Below, in pieces: positions 15,553 through 23,378 of a stretch of 33,893 bases of DNA (its first letter is position 1; each line of letters begins with the position of its first letter). This DNA is from Chloroflexota bacterium (GTDB lineage Bacteria; Chloroflexota; Dormibacteria; CF-121), in assembly GCA_005889535.1 (NCBI GenBank), contig VBHC01000130.1, positions 1 to 33,893 of the forward strand, given 5' to 3'. Below the pieces are notes generated by a model. The model saw only the letters and a list, made by a program, of their open reading frames with translations. It had not been told where the DNA came from and ran no database searches. The position numbers were made by a program, and so were the translations under genes.

Positions 15553-16447
15553 CGCCTGGCTGGCCTCGTATCCCGGCGTCCGGGAGCACGAGCCGCTGGC
15601 GCGGCACAGCTGGTATCGGATCGGCGGACGCGCCCGCTATTTTCTCGAGCTGGCCGACGACGCGGCTCTCCCCAAGCTGCTGGCGCGCCTCGACCGAGAC
15701 CAGCAGCCCTACCTCGTCATCGGCGCCGCGACGAACAGTTTGTTCGCGGCAGCGGAGCTGCCCGGGCTGACCATCAAACTCGTCACCCGCCGCCTCTCGA
15801 TAGCCGGGGATGTCGTGTCGGTCTCCGCCGGGTACCTGATGCCGAAGCTCGCGGCCGAGACGGCGAAGGCGGGTCGGGCCGGACTCGAGTTTGGCGCCGG
15901 CGTGCCGGGGACGGTCGGTGGCTCCATCTTCGGAAATGCCGGCGCCTTCGGCGGGGAGGTGAAAAGCAGCCTGATCAGCGCCGACGTGATCGACCGACAG
16001 GGGCGGCGGCACACGATGACCGCTGACGAGTGCGCCTTTGGCTACCGGGATTCGGTGTTCAAGACCGCGCGCGAGGGGTGGGCCATCGTTTCGGCCCGAT
16101 TCCGCACGACCAGCGAGGCGCCTCGGGTGGTGCGAGCTCGCCTGCTGGAGGTGCAGACGCACCGGCGGGCGACCCAGCCGATCGAGCAGCGCAGCCTGGG
16201 CAGCACCTTCAAGAATCCGCCGGGGGAGGCAGCCGGCCGGCTGATCGACGCCTGCGGCCTGAAGGGCACCCGCATCGGCGGTGCGCAGATCTCGGTGAAG
16301 CACGCCAACTTCATCGTCAACCTGGGCGGGGCTACGGCCGATGACGTGCTAGCCTTAATGGCCGAGATGCGGCATCGCGTCTTCGAGCGGTTCGGCATCG
16401 AGCTCGAACCGGAGGTCCGCGTCATCGGCCGGGCGCCGGGCGGATGA
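15545..16447 (+). CDS. murB: UDP-N-acetylenolpyruvoylglucosamine reductase MurB
   Basis: FAD- and NADPH-dependent enzyme that reduces UDP-GlcNAc-enolpyruvate to UDP-MurNAc. 300 aa. FAD-binding segments include NTS-like YRIGGRARYFLEL, GAATNSLFA and GAGVPGTVGGSIFGNAGAFGGE; the active-site serine is in SLGSTFKNP, and VKHANFIVNLGGATADDVL with a late Glu (ELEPEVRVIG) closes the protein. Length and the tight GSTFKNP loop fit type II MurB. The start is taken as TTG 15545, which overlaps the ligase stop by 8 bases and has GGAG 10 bases upstream; no ATG or GTG precedes the conserved region. Confidence 0.93.
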   Translation: MPDAWLASYPGVREHEPLARHSWYRIGGRARYFLELADDAALPKLLARLDRDQQPYLVIGAATNSLFAAAELPGLTIKLVTRRLSIAGDVVSVSAGYLMPKLAAETAKAGRAGLEFGAGVPGTVGGSIFGNAGAFGGEVKSSLISADVIDRQGRRHTMTADECAFGYRDSVFKTAREGWAIVSARFRTTSEAPRVVRARLLEVQTHRRATQPIEQRSLGSTFKNPPGEAAGRLIDACGLKGTRIGGAQISVKHANFIVNLGGATADDVLALMAEMRHRVFERFGIELEPEVRVIGRAPGG

Positions 16448-17592
16448 GGCGGCTGCGGATCGGAGTCCTGTTCGGCGGACGATCAACCGAGCACGAGGTT
16501 TCCATCCTGTCGGCGCAGTCGATCATCGCGGCCATGGACCCGGATCGCTTCGAGCCCATCCCCCTCTACATCGACAAGAGCGGTCGCTGGTTGGTCGGTG
16601 GTTCGCTGAAGCGGCTCAGCGACGACACCGCTCGGAAGTACGTGTATCTCCCGCCTGATCCAACCCAGCGCTCGCTCGTCCTGGCCGGCGATGGCACCCA
16701 ATCTCCCACCCACCTTGCGGGGGAGGGTGCGGGTGGGGGCCTGCCGCCACTCGACGCCGTCTTTCCCGTCTTTCACGGGCTGAACGGCGAGGATGGGACC
16801 ATCCAGGGGGTGCTCGAGCTGGCCAACATCCCCTACGTGGGTGCTGGCGTGCTCGGCTCGGCGCTGGGACTCGACAAGATCTATATGAAGCGCGCCTTCG
16901 CGGCGGCCGGGTTGCCCATCGTGGACTACCTCCCGATCACCCGCCGGCAGTACGAGCACGATCCGGACGCGTTCATCACCCTGGTCGAGGACAGGATCGG
17001 TTATCCCTGTTTCGCGAAGTTCGCGAACTCCGGCTCCAGTGTCGGCACGACCAAGGCCCATCACCGAGCCGAGCTGGTCGAGGGGCTGCGACTCGCCAGC
17101 ACCTTCGATCGCAAACTGTTGGTCGAACGCGCGATCGATGCCCGCGAGCTCGAGGTGAGCGTCCTGGGCAACGATGAGCCGCAAGCTTCCGTGGTCGGCG
17201 AGGTGGTCCCGGCGCACGAGTTCTACGACTACGAAGCCAAATACCTGGACGAGGGTTCCCGGCTCCTGATTCCCGCGCCGATCGCTGCCAATGCCAGCGA
17301 GGACGTTCGGTCGATGGCGATTCAGGCGTTTCTCGCGGTCGACGCCGCCGGGATGGCGCGCGTCGACTTCTTCATGGAGCGCAGCAGCGGCCGCATCATC
17401 CTCAATGAGTTGAATACCATTCCCGGGTTCACCCGGATCAGCATGTATCCGAAGCTGTGGGAAGCGTCAGGGCTCTCCTACCCACGGCTGATCGAGCGCC
17501 TGGTTGAGCTGGCGATCGAACGGTTCAACGACAAGCAGCGTTCGCAGACGGCGATCGATTCCCGCCTCCTCGAAGCGGAAACCGACCAATGA
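16444..17592 (+). CDS. ddl: D-alanine:D-alanine ligase
   Basis: ATP-grasp enzyme that makes D-Ala-D-Ala for MurF. 382 aa, with VLFGGRSTEHEVSILSAQ at the N-terminus, FPVFHGLNGEDGTIQG, KFANSGSSVGTTK in the ATP-binding domain, AIDARELEVSVLGN, and NELNTIPGFTRISMYPKLWEASGL binding metal and D-Ala. It belongs to the DdlA/VanA-like size group. Residues ~84-100 (TQSPTHLAGEGAGGG) are encoded by a GC-rich palindromic repeat that matches a second copy before ftsA, so this loop looks like an in-frame repeat insertion between conserved strands. ATGA overlaps couple it to murB and ftsQ. Confidence 0.95.
   Translation: MRRLRIGVLFGGRSTEHEVSILSAQSIIAAMDPDRFEPIPLYIDKSGRWLVGGSLKRLSDDTARKYVYLPPDPTQRSLVLAGDGTQSPTHLAGEGAGGGLPPLDAVFPVFHGLNGEDGTIQGVLELANIPYVGAGVLGSALGLDKIYMKRAFAAAGLPIVDYLPITRRQYEHDPDAFITLVEDRIGYPCFAKFANSGSSVGTTKAHHRAELVEGLRLASTFDRKLLVERAIDARELEVSVLGNDEPQASVVGEVVPAHEFYDYEAKYLDEGSRLLIPAPIAANASEDVRSMAIQAFLAVDAAGMARVDFFMERSSGRIILNELNTIPGFTRISMYPKLWEASGLSYPRLIERLVELAIERFNDKQRSQTAIDSRLLEAETDQ
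16703..16739 (+). repeat. GC-rich palindromic repeat, copy 1 (inside ddl)
   Basis: CTCCC at 16703-16707 pairs with GGGAG at 16721-16725, and the outer CCCACCC can pair with GGGTGGG at 16731. From TTGC at 16715 to 16739 the sequence resembles copy 2 at 18784-18808 (TTGC, four to five Gs, A, three to four Gs, then GGG and GGGG blocks). It is translated as part of Ddl. Confidence 0.6.
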
Positions 17593-18395
17593 CGGTCAGT
17601 ACCGTCGAGAAGCGTCGCCGCCGGACGACCGCGGTGCCGGCCAAGCGCGCCGCGTCGTCGCGCGGCTGGATCTGGGCCGTGGTCCAGATCGCGGCCCTGG
17701 CAGGCGAGATCTTCATCGTCCTGTTCTTGCTGGCCCAGCCGGCCTTTCGACCGCAGCAGGTCCAGGTCAGCGGCCTGCGCCACCTGACCGCGGCGCAGGT
17801 CCGGAGCGCGCTCGGCCTCCCGGGCGACCGCAACATCTTCTTCTTGAGCCAGGCAGACCTGGGGCAACGCGTGCAGGCCCTTCCCTGGGTTCGCTCGGCC
17901 GCCGTCAGCCTGGCGCTGCCGGACCGCGTCTCGGTCGCGGTCACCGAGTGGAAGCCGTCGGCGGTGCTCCAGGTGGGTGAAGCCACCTATTACGTCAACG
18001 ACCTCGGCGTCGTCCTCGATCCAGCCGCCGAGGCGGGAGGCCTTCCCGTCATCAACCGGCCCGACTTCGGCCAGGCTCGGGCGGGCCAGCACGCGGTGGG
18101 TGCCGAGCTGCTCCCCATGCTGCTGCAATTGCGCTCAGGATTTTCCGGCGCGTATCGCGTCTCGCTGATGTCCTTCCAGCTCGACCGCCGTGAGGTGCTG
18201 AGCGCCCAAACCGATCGGGGATGGAGCATCATCTTCGGCCAGATGGTCACCAGTGCGGATCGGGCCAGTCTTGAACCAAAGCTGGCCGCGCTGCGCGCGT
18301 TGAGCGCCAGATTCGACCTCACGTCGTCGCCAATCCAGTACGTCAATCTCGAGAACCCGGGGGCGCCAGCGGTGCAGCTGCGAGGCCACAAATGA
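17589..18395 (+). CDS. ftsQ: Cell division protein FtsQ/DivIB
   Basis: Bitopic divisome protein, 268 aa. A basic cytoplasmic tail with KRRRRTT is followed by a membrane helix (about residues 27-48, WIWAVVQIAALAGEIFIVLFLL) and a POTRA domain beginning QQVQVSGLRHLTAAQVRSAL, then the FtsQ domain with LPWVRSAAVSLALPDRVSVAVTEWKP and a C-terminal beta region ending IQYVNLENPGAPAVQL. It should bridge FtsL/FtsB-type proteins and the septal synthase. ATG overlaps the ddl stop (ATGA), and its stop overlaps the next gene likewise. Confidence 0.92.
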   Translation: MTVSTVEKRRRRTTAVPAKRAASSRGWIWAVVQIAALAGEIFIVLFLLAQPAFRPQQVQVSGLRHLTAAQVRSALGLPGDRNIFFLSQADLGQRVQALPWVRSAAVSLALPDRVSVAVTEWKPSAVLQVGEATYYVNDLGVVLDPAAEAGGLPVINRPDFGQARAGQHAVGAELLPMLLQLRSGFSGAYRVSLMSFQLDRREVLSAQTDRGWSIIFGQMVTSADRASLEPKLAALRALSARFDLTSSPIQYVNLENPGAPAVQLRGHK

Positions 18396-18757
18396 GGCTG
18401 CCGGCGAGCGGATCGCGGGAAGCCCTGTGGCTGGTGGCGGCCGCCGTCGTCTTCGGGATCGTCGGGATCGTCCTCGGGCTCAATGCCCCGGTCCAGATTC
18501 CGGCGGGATATGCCCGCTACACCGCGGTCGCGATCCTCGCTGCTCTCGACTCGATCCTGGGTGCGGTCAAGGCTTGGCTCAACGGCAACTTCGAAAACAA
18601 GGTCTTCCTGTCCGGGCTTCTGCTGAACTCCCTGGCCGCGGGTGCCTTGACCTACCTGGGGGACCGGCTTGGTGTGGACCTCTATCTGGCGGCCATCGTG
18701 GCCTTCGGCGTGCGCATCTTCGACAACATCGCCGTCATTCGCCGGCATCTCCTGTAA
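18392..18757 (+). CDS. sbp: Small basic protein family (DUF1290) membrane protein
   Basis: 121-aa hydrophobic protein with about three to four membrane segments and the family-type stretch PAGYARYTAVAILAALDSILGAVKAWLNGNFENKVFLSGLLLNSLAAGALTYLGDRLGVDLY, here cited by its ends at residues ~37 and ~100. Homologues (Sbp in Bacillus) lie immediately upstream of ftsA in many Firmicutes and other Terrabacteria; their function is unknown. ATGA overlap with ftsQ shows it is the last gene of the dcw transcript before the ftsA promoter. Confidence 0.85.
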   Translation: MRLPASGSREALWLVAAAVVFGIVGIVLGLNAPVQIPAGYARYTAVAILAALDSILGAVKAWLNGNFENKVFLSGLLLNSLAAGALTYLGDRLGVDLYLAAIVAFGVRIFDNIAVIRRHLL

Positions 18758-18772
18758 ACGCAGGCGGAAATT

Positions 18773-18808
18773 CCCTCCCCCGCTTGCTGGGGAGGGGTCA
18801 GGGCGGGG
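18773..18808 (+). repeat. GC-rich palindromic repeat, copy 2 (before ftsA)
   Basis: CCCTCCCC at 18773-18780 and GGGGAGGG at 18789-18796 form a perfect 8-bp stem around an 8-base loop, followed by TCAGGGCGGGG. It resembles copy 1 inside ddl. No T-run follows, so it is a poor intrinsic terminator. Confidence 0.65.
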
Positions 18809-18838
18809 TCGCGCCTGTGGATAACTTGCCAGCTTGTG

Positions 18839-18867
18839 TTGTCGTGTCGGGCGAAGCGCCCTATAAT
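18839..18867 (+). promoter_or_regulatory. Promoter of ftsA-ftsZ
   Basis: TATAAT at 18862-18867 is a perfect -10 hexamer; TTGTCG at 18839-18844 is a fair -35 at exactly 17 bases spacing. The start site near 18874 gives a leader of about 33 bases to the ftsA TTG codon. The 150-base gap (18758-18907) otherwise holds only the palindromic repeat. Confidence 0.75.
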
Positions 18868-18907
18868 GTGGTCGCCAGTCGTTTTCTCAACGTTCCAGGA
18901 AAGGTGT

Positions 18908-20137
18908 TTGCCTCGTTCTAAATACGTCACAGCACTCGACATCGGCACAACCAAGATCTGCTGCGTGGTCGGCGAGCCGACCGAGCGCGGACTGAACATC
19001 ATCGGGGTCGGCGAGGCTCCCTCCGAAGGTCTGCGTCGCGGCGTGGTCGTCAACATGGAGAAGACCGTACGCGGCATCACGCACGCCGTCGATGCGGCGC
19101 AGCGAATGTGCGGCCATAAGCTGGAATCGGCCTACGTCGGAATGGCCGGCACCCACGTTCTCAGCCAGAACAGCCATGGGGTGATCGCGGTGGCTCGCTC
19201 TGACCGAGAGATCGGTCATGAAGACGTGACCCGGGTGATCGACGCCGCTCGCGCGGTGTCGGTGCCGAACGACCGCGAGATCATCCACGTCGTGCCTCGC
19301 GGCTACGTGGTCGATGGCCAGGAGGGCGTCAGGGATGCGGTCGGCATGTCGGGGGCTCGGCTCGAGGTCGAGACGCACATCATCACCGGCTCACTGACCG
19401 CCGTCCAGAACGTCGTCAAGTGCGTTCACCAGGCAGGGATGAGCGTCGAGGACCTGGTCGTCCAGGTGCTGGCATCGGCGGAAGCGGTGCTCAACGACAA
19501 TGAGCTGGACCTCGGGGTGGCGCTCGTCGACGTCGGCGGTGGGACGACCGACGTCGCGTTGTTCGCCGACGGCAGCGTGGTCCACACCGCGGTGCTGCCG
19601 GTGGGCGCCACGCATGTCACCAATGACGTCGCCATTGGGCTGCGGACCACGCTCGGTGAGGCCGAGATGTTGAAGGTCAACTATGGCCATGCCATCCCGG
19701 CGAACATCCCCCGCGAGGAGATGGTCGAGCTGCACCAGATCGGGCAGGACCGCGTACAGGTCGTGCCCCGGCGGCACCTCGCCGAAATCATCGCTCCGCG
19801 GGCCCGCGAGATCCTCGAGATGGTGCGCCTCGAGATGCGTCGGGGCGGCCATGACGGCTTTCTTCCCGGAGGGATCGTCTTCACCGGCGGGGGTTGTCGC
19901 CTGCTCGGTTTCACCGAGGCCGCCCAGTCGCTGCTCGACCTTCCAGTCAGGATCGGCGCTCCCGGGCAGACCATCGGGATGAGTGACCAGGTCAGTGGGC
20001 CGGCTTACGCGACGGCGGTGGGCTTGCTGCGCTGGGGGACAAAACTTCGGCACCACGCCAACGGGCACAGTCCTGTCGGCGTGGGCGCCTCGGCGCTGTA
20101 CGCACGGACCGTTCGCTGGATCAAGGATTTCTTCTAG
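18908..20137 (+). CDS. ftsA: Cell division protein FtsA
   Basis: Actin-like ATPase that tethers FtsZ to the membrane. 409 aa. Nucleotide-binding segments are ALDIGTTKICCVVGE at the N-terminus, LVDVGGGTTDVALF, and TGGGCRLLGF; the SHS2/1C domain lies between (YVGMAGTHVLSQNSHGVIAV). The C-terminus ARTVRWIKDFF is a typical amphipathic membrane-targeting helix. The frame is open back to 18836, but that upstream part covers the promoter. TTG 18908 is chosen because AGGA at 18897-18900 sits 7 bases before it and it places the conserved DIGTTK at residue ~10. Transcribed from its own promoter, with ftsZ downstream. Confidence 0.94.
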   Translation: MPRSKYVTALDIGTTKICCVVGEPTERGLNIIGVGEAPSEGLRRGVVVNMEKTVRGITHAVDAAQRMCGHKLESAYVGMAGTHVLSQNSHGVIAVARSDREIGHEDVTRVIDAARAVSVPNDREIIHVVPRGYVVDGQEGVRDAVGMSGARLEVETHIITGSLTAVQNVVKCVHQAGMSVEDLVVQVLASAEAVLNDNELDLGVALVDVGGGTTDVALFADGSVVHTAVLPVGATHVTNDVAIGLRTTLGEAEMLKVNYGHAIPANIPREEMVELHQIGQDRVQVVPRRHLAEIIAPRAREILEMVRLEMRRGGHDGFLPGGIVFTGGGCRLLGFTEAAQSLLDLPVRIGAPGQTIGMSDQVSGPAYATAVGLLRWGTKLRHHANGHSPVGVGASALYARTVRWIKDFF

Positions 20138-20281
20138 AGGATGGAGGCCGATATGAACATGGACGACCAGCTCCGAATGAAGGGCCTCGCCTCACGACCG
20201 GTGATCCCCGGGGATTACGGCGGGGGACAGGGGCCACGAGTGTCTGCCGAACGGTTCGTGAGGGCGCGCCTTGAGCGCGAT

Positions 20282-20288
20282 AAGGAGG
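20282..20288 (+). promoter_or_regulatory. Strong ribosome binding site deciding the ftsZ start
   Basis: AAGGAGG, a near-perfect Shine-Dalgarno sequence, sits 5 bases before ATG 20294. A second in-frame start, ATG 20153, has GGAGG 5 bases upstream, so both a short and a long FtsZ are possible. Confidence 0.7.
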
Positions 20289-20293
20289 AAGCA

Positions 20294-21373
20294 ATGCGCG
20301 ACGTCGATCGAACCCTGGAAGGAAACGCCCGGATCAAAGTCGTCGGCATCGGCGGCGGCGGGAGCAACGCCGTCAACCGCATGATCCGGTCGAAATTGCG
20401 CGGCGTCGAGTTCATTGCCATCAACACCGATCTGCAGGCGCTGGCCCACTCCGAGGCCCAGACCAAGATGAACATCGGCAAGAAGCTCACGCGCGGCCTC
20501 GGCGCCGGTGGCAATCCGACCATCGGTCGCGAAGCGGCCGAAGAAAGCCAGCAGGAGCTCTCCGAACTACTGAGTGGGGCCGATATGGTCTTTCTGACCG
20601 CCGGCATGGGCGGCGGCACCGGTTCGGGAGCCGCCCCGGTCGTGGCGGAGATCGCGCGCAACAACGGCGCCCTCACCATCGGTGTGGTGACCAAGCCGTT
20701 CACCTTCGAGGGCACCCGCCGGCGCGCCATTGCGGAGGAAGCCGCGACCACGCTCAAAGAGAAGGTCGATACCCTGATCATCATCCCCAATCAGCGGTTG
20801 CTGGACGTCACCGACAAGAAAGTGCCGTTCACGGAAGCGCTGAAGATTGCGGATGACGTCCTGCGCCAGGGCGTGCAGGGCATCTCCGACCTTATCGTGC
20901 AGCCGGGGCTCATCAACCTCGACTTCGCCGACGTCAAGGCGGTCATGTCGGGCCAGGGCGCCGCCCTCATGGGGATCGGCTTCGGGAGCGGCGACCAGCG
21001 TGCCTCCGATGCCGCCCGGGACGCGGTCGCCAGCCCCCTGCTCGAAACCTCGATCGACGGTGCCCGCGGCATCCTCTTCAATATCACCGGCGGCACCGAC
21101 CTGACGCTCCACGAAGTCAACGAGGCCGCCGAGATCGTGCGCAGCTCCGCCGACAAGGACGCCAACATCATCTTCGGCACGGTCATCGACGAGAAGATGT
21201 CGGGCGAGGTCAAGATCACCGTGGTCGCCACCGGCTTCGTGACCGGGACCGAGACCAGCCGCGAAATCGACGAGCAGTACAGTCGCCCGGCGCCGGTCGA
21301 GGAAGTGCCGGCCTACCGTGGCTTCGATCCCTCGAACCTCGATATCCCTGCATTCCTGCGGGGCCGCCGCTAA
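20294..21373 (+). CDS. ftsZ: Cell division protein FtsZ
   Basis: Tubulin-like GTPase that forms the Z ring. From ATG 20294 the product is 359 aa: [35 protein letters not shown], the tubulin signature [33 protein letters not shown] (T7 loop), and the FtsA-binding C-terminal peptide [11 protein letters not shown] after a linker of only ~35 residues. This start has a near-perfect Shine-Dalgarno sequence and gives the usual ~11-residue lead before the GTPase fold. The same frame is open to ATG 20153 or 20141, which would add 47-51 residues (Gly/Arg-rich, with RLERDKEEA) directly after ftsA. A terminator follows. Confidence 0.95.
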   Translation: MRDVDRTLEGNARIKVVGIGGGGSNAVNRMIRSKLRGVEFIAINTDLQALAHSEAQTKMNIGKKLTRGLGAGGNPTIGREAAEESQQELSELLSGADMVFLTAGMGGGTGSGAAPVVAEIARNNGALTIGVVTKPFTFEGTRRRAIAEEAATTLKEKVDTLIIIPNQRLLDVTDKKVPFTEALKIADDVLRQGVQGISDLIVQPGLINLDFADVKAVMSGQGAALMGIGFGSGDQRASDAARDAVASPLLETSIDGARGILFNITGGTDLTLHEVNEAAEIVRSSADKDANIIFGTVIDEKMSGEVKITVVATGFVTGTETSREIDEQYSRPAPVEEVPAYRGFDPSNLDIPAFLRGRR

Positions 21374-21377
21374 CCCT

Positions 21378-21415
21378 GCGCGAGGAGCGCCCCTTCCCGC
21401 TCCTCGCGTTCTTTT
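21378..21415 (+). terminator. Rho-independent terminator after ftsZ
   Basis: GCGAGGAGCG at 21380-21389 pairs perfectly with CGCTCCTCGC at 21398-21407 (extendable by one C-G and one G-T pair) around an 8-base loop, followed by GTTCTTTT. It closes the ftsA-ftsZ transcript. Confidence 0.88.
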
Positions 21416-21458
21416 CACGCTTTCCCGCAATACAACGGACCAGTCCTTCCGTCCCTGG

Positions 21459-21474
21459 ACACAATATATGGGAT
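21459..21474 (+). promoter_or_regulatory. NrdR box before nrdR
   Basis: ACACAATATATGGGAT matches 13 of 16 positions of the NrdR consensus acaCwAtATaTwGtgt. It overlaps the predicted -10 of nrdR, which suits autorepression. A clear second box at the usual ~31-base spacing is not visible. Confidence 0.6.
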
Positions 21475-21477
21475 ACT
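21472..21477 (+). promoter_or_regulatory. Candidate -10 of a leaderless nrdR transcript
   Basis: GATACT (matching A, T, A and final T of TATAAT) ends 8 bases before the nrdR ATG, with no Shine-Dalgarno sequence between. The same 8-base spacing occurs at ileS. No -35 is recognisable. Confidence 0.4.
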
Positions 21478-21485
21478 GACCTGGC

Positions 21486-21950
21486 ATGAAGTGCCCATAT
21501 TGTGGTCATATCGACCTCAAAGTGGTCGACTCGCGCGACTCGGACACCGGTGAGTCGATCCGCCGCCGCCGGGAGTGCCTCCAGTGCACGAAGCGGTTCA
21601 CAACCTACGAACGAATAGAGGCGGTACCGCTCTATGTCATGAAGAAGGATGGCCGGCGCGAGGACTTCGACCGCCAGAAGCTGTTCAGCGGCCTGATGAA
21701 AGCCACCACCAAACGCGAAATCTCACCCAGCACCGTGGAGCGCGTCGTAGATGAGATCGAGGCGGAACTCCGAACTCGCGGAAAGGTGGAGATTCCATCT
21801 CGCGAGGTGGGCGAGTTGGTGATGGATAAGCTGCGCGGCCTCGACGAAGTCGCCTACATCCGGTTTGCCTCGGTCTATCGCTCGTTCATGGACCTGCAGG
21901 AGGTCAAACACGAGATCGACCAGTTGCTGAGCCGCGAAAAGCGAGGCTGA
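21486..21950 (+). CDS. nrdR: Transcriptional repressor NrdR
   Basis: ATP/dATP-sensing repressor of ribonucleotide reductase genes, 154 aa, normal length. The zinc ribbon uses the pairs in MKCPYCG and RECLQCTKRF (Cys3, Cys6, Cys31, Cys34); DSRDSDTGESIRRRR is the DNA-contacting part. The ATP-cone runs from about residue 49 (VMKKDGRREDFDRQKLFSGL) to the end with VAYIRFASVYRSF. A sequence matching the NrdR box lies 12 bases upstream, indicating autoregulation. It begins a new transcription unit after the ftsZ terminator and leads into pgeF, whose reading frame is the same and begins right after the nrdR stop. Confidence 0.96.
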   Translation: MKCPYCGHIDLKVVDSRDSDTGESIRRRRECLQCTKRFTTYERIEAVPLYVMKKDGRREDFDRQKLFSGLMKATTKREISPSTVERVVDEIEAELRTRGKVEIPSREVGELVMDKLRGLDEVAYIRFASVYRSFMDLQEVKHEIDQLLSREKRG

Positions 21951-22037
21951 CCGGTCGCCGCGGTAGAGCTCGACTCCGTCGTCAGCGTCGCGGGCTTTCC
22001 GGCGCGCCACGGCTTCAGCACCACCGCCCTCGGCACC

Positions 22038-22691
22038 ATGGGACTGAGCACCTCGGATGACCCGGAGGAGGTGATGCACCGCCGGCGGCAGCTCGCGGAG
22101 CGGCTCGGCTTCGACCTCGAGCGGGCGTTGATGACGGTCCAGGAGCATGGCGCGAATGTGGTCACCTTCCATCGCCGGCGGCCCGAAGGTGGCCAGTGCG
22201 TGTTCTCGACGGACGCGCTGGCCACCGACGTACCCGGTCAGGCGATCGTGACCTACCACGCCGACTGTTTGCCGCTGCTCTTCACGGATACCACGCGCGG
22301 CGTGGTTGCCGGCGCCCATGCCGGATGGCGCGGCGCACTCGCCGGGGTGGCAACCCAGACCGTTCAGGCGATGCACCTGGCCTACGGGACGTCACCGGAC
22401 CAGCTCGCCGTGCTGATCGGGCCGGGTATCTGTCGGCGCTGCTATCCGGTCGGGCGCGATATCGCCGACCAGTTCGTGAGCCGCTACGGACGGGAAGGCC
22501 GGTACCTGGAAGTCGCCGGCGGCGAGGTCAGACTCGACCTGCCGGGCGTGGTCCGGCTTCAGCTGGAGGACGAGGGCGTCGAGCCGGATCGGATCCGGGC
22601 AACGGACTGGTGTACCAGGGAGGAAGATCGGTGGTTTTCCCATCGCGGCGGTCGCGCAGGCCGCTTTCTCTCGGTCGTGATCGCACCCTGA
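22038..22691 (+). CDS. pgeF: Polyphenol oxidase/laccase-domain protein (PgeF/YlmD family), start uncertain
   Basis: Member of the YfiH/YlmD family; characterised homologues have laccase-like or purine-nucleosidase activity and PgeF edits misincorporated L-Ser in peptidoglycan precursors. Visible zinc/copper-site pieces are VQEHGANV, TYHADCLPLLF, GAHAGWRGALAG and IGPGICRRCYPVG. ATG 22038 is the first standard start, but homology continues upstream in frame: the preceding codons read GFPARHGFSTTALGT, matching the family's HGFSTR region. Between the nrdR stop (21948-21950, same frame) and 22038 there is no ATG, GTG, TTG or CTG. The true start is therefore non-standard, further changed by a sequence error, or the N-terminus has eroded. 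Confidence 0.85.
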   Translation: MGLSTSDDPEEVMHRRRQLAERLGFDLERALMTVQEHGANVVTFHRRRPEGGQCVFSTDALATDVPGQAIVTYHADCLPLLFTDTTRGVVAGAHAGWRGALAGVATQTVQAMHLAYGTSPDQLAVLIGPGICRRCYPVGRDIADQFVSRYGREGRYLEVAGGEVRLDLPGVVRLQLEDEGVEPDRIRATDWCTREEDRWFSHRGGRAGRFLSVVIAP

Positions 22692-22694
22692 TCG

Positions 22695-23372
22695 ATGCCC
22701 GAATCGCTCCGGGCAAATCTCGAGGTGGTGCGCCAGACGATTACGACCAGCGCCGAGCGCGCGAACCGTGATCCCGGCGCGGTGACGCTGGTGGCGGTCA
22801 CGAAGACCGTCTCGGTCGAACGCATCCGCGAGGCGATCGCCGAGGGGCTGCGCCTGTTTGGCGAAAACCGGGTGCAGGAAGCGCTGCCAAAGATCGACGA
22901 GATCGGTCCGGCCGATGTCGACTGGCATTTGATCGGCCACCTCCAGACGAACAAGGTGAAGTTCATCGAGGGTCGCTTTCGAATGGTCCAGTCGGTGGAC
23001 AGGTCCGGCCTGGTCGATGCGCTCGACCCGCGGCTGAGCTCACCCGTCGACGTTCTGGTCGAGGTCAATGTTGCGGAGGAGCCTCAGAAGACCGGTGCCT
23101 TACCGGCCGATTTGCCGGCGATCGCGCGGGCGGTGGTTGCCGCTGCTCGCCTGCGGCTGCGCGGCTTGATGACGATAGCCCCAATGGTGTCCGATCCCGA
23201 GCAGGTCCGGCCAATTTTCCGACGGTTGCGCTCGCTGCGGGACGAGACGAGTCAGCAGCTGGGCATGCCGCTGCCGGAGCTGTCGATGGGAATGACTGAC
23301 GACTATCCGATCGCCGTGGAAGAAGGCGCCACCATGCTACGATTGGGCCGCGCGCTTTTCGGATCGCGCTGA
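22695..23372 (+). CDS. PLP homeostasis protein, YggS/PLPBP family
   Basis: Single-domain pyridoxal-phosphate protein of the alanine-racemase N-terminal fold, thought to manage PLP supply and amino-acid balance; no catalytic activity is known for the family. 225 aa. The PLP lysine is in VAVTKTV (about residue 36), followed by GENRVQEALPKI, WHLIGHLQTNK, and the phosphate-binding LSMGMTDDYPIAVEEGATMLRLG near the C-terminus. In many Gram-positive-like bacteria the gene sits between ylmD and sepF; here sepF is absent and a yggT gene follows. ATG lies 3 bases after pgeF. Confidence 0.94.
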   Translation: MPESLRANLEVVRQTITTSAERANRDPGAVTLVAVTKTVSVERIREAIAEGLRLFGENRVQEALPKIDEIGPADVDWHLIGHLQTNKVKFIEGRFRMVQSVDRSGLVDALDPRLSSPVDVLVEVNVAEEPQKTGALPADLPAIARAVVAAARLRLRGLMTIAPMVSDPEQVRPIFRRLRSLRDETSQQLGMPLPELSMGMTDDYPIAVEEGATMLRLGRALFGSR

Positions 23373-23378
23373 GTTTTC

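Noticed and set aside
18836-18907. Upstream extension of ftsA to an earlier start
   Set aside because: The segment contains the TATAAT promoter and encodes nothing conserved; TTG 18908 has a proper ribosome binding site.
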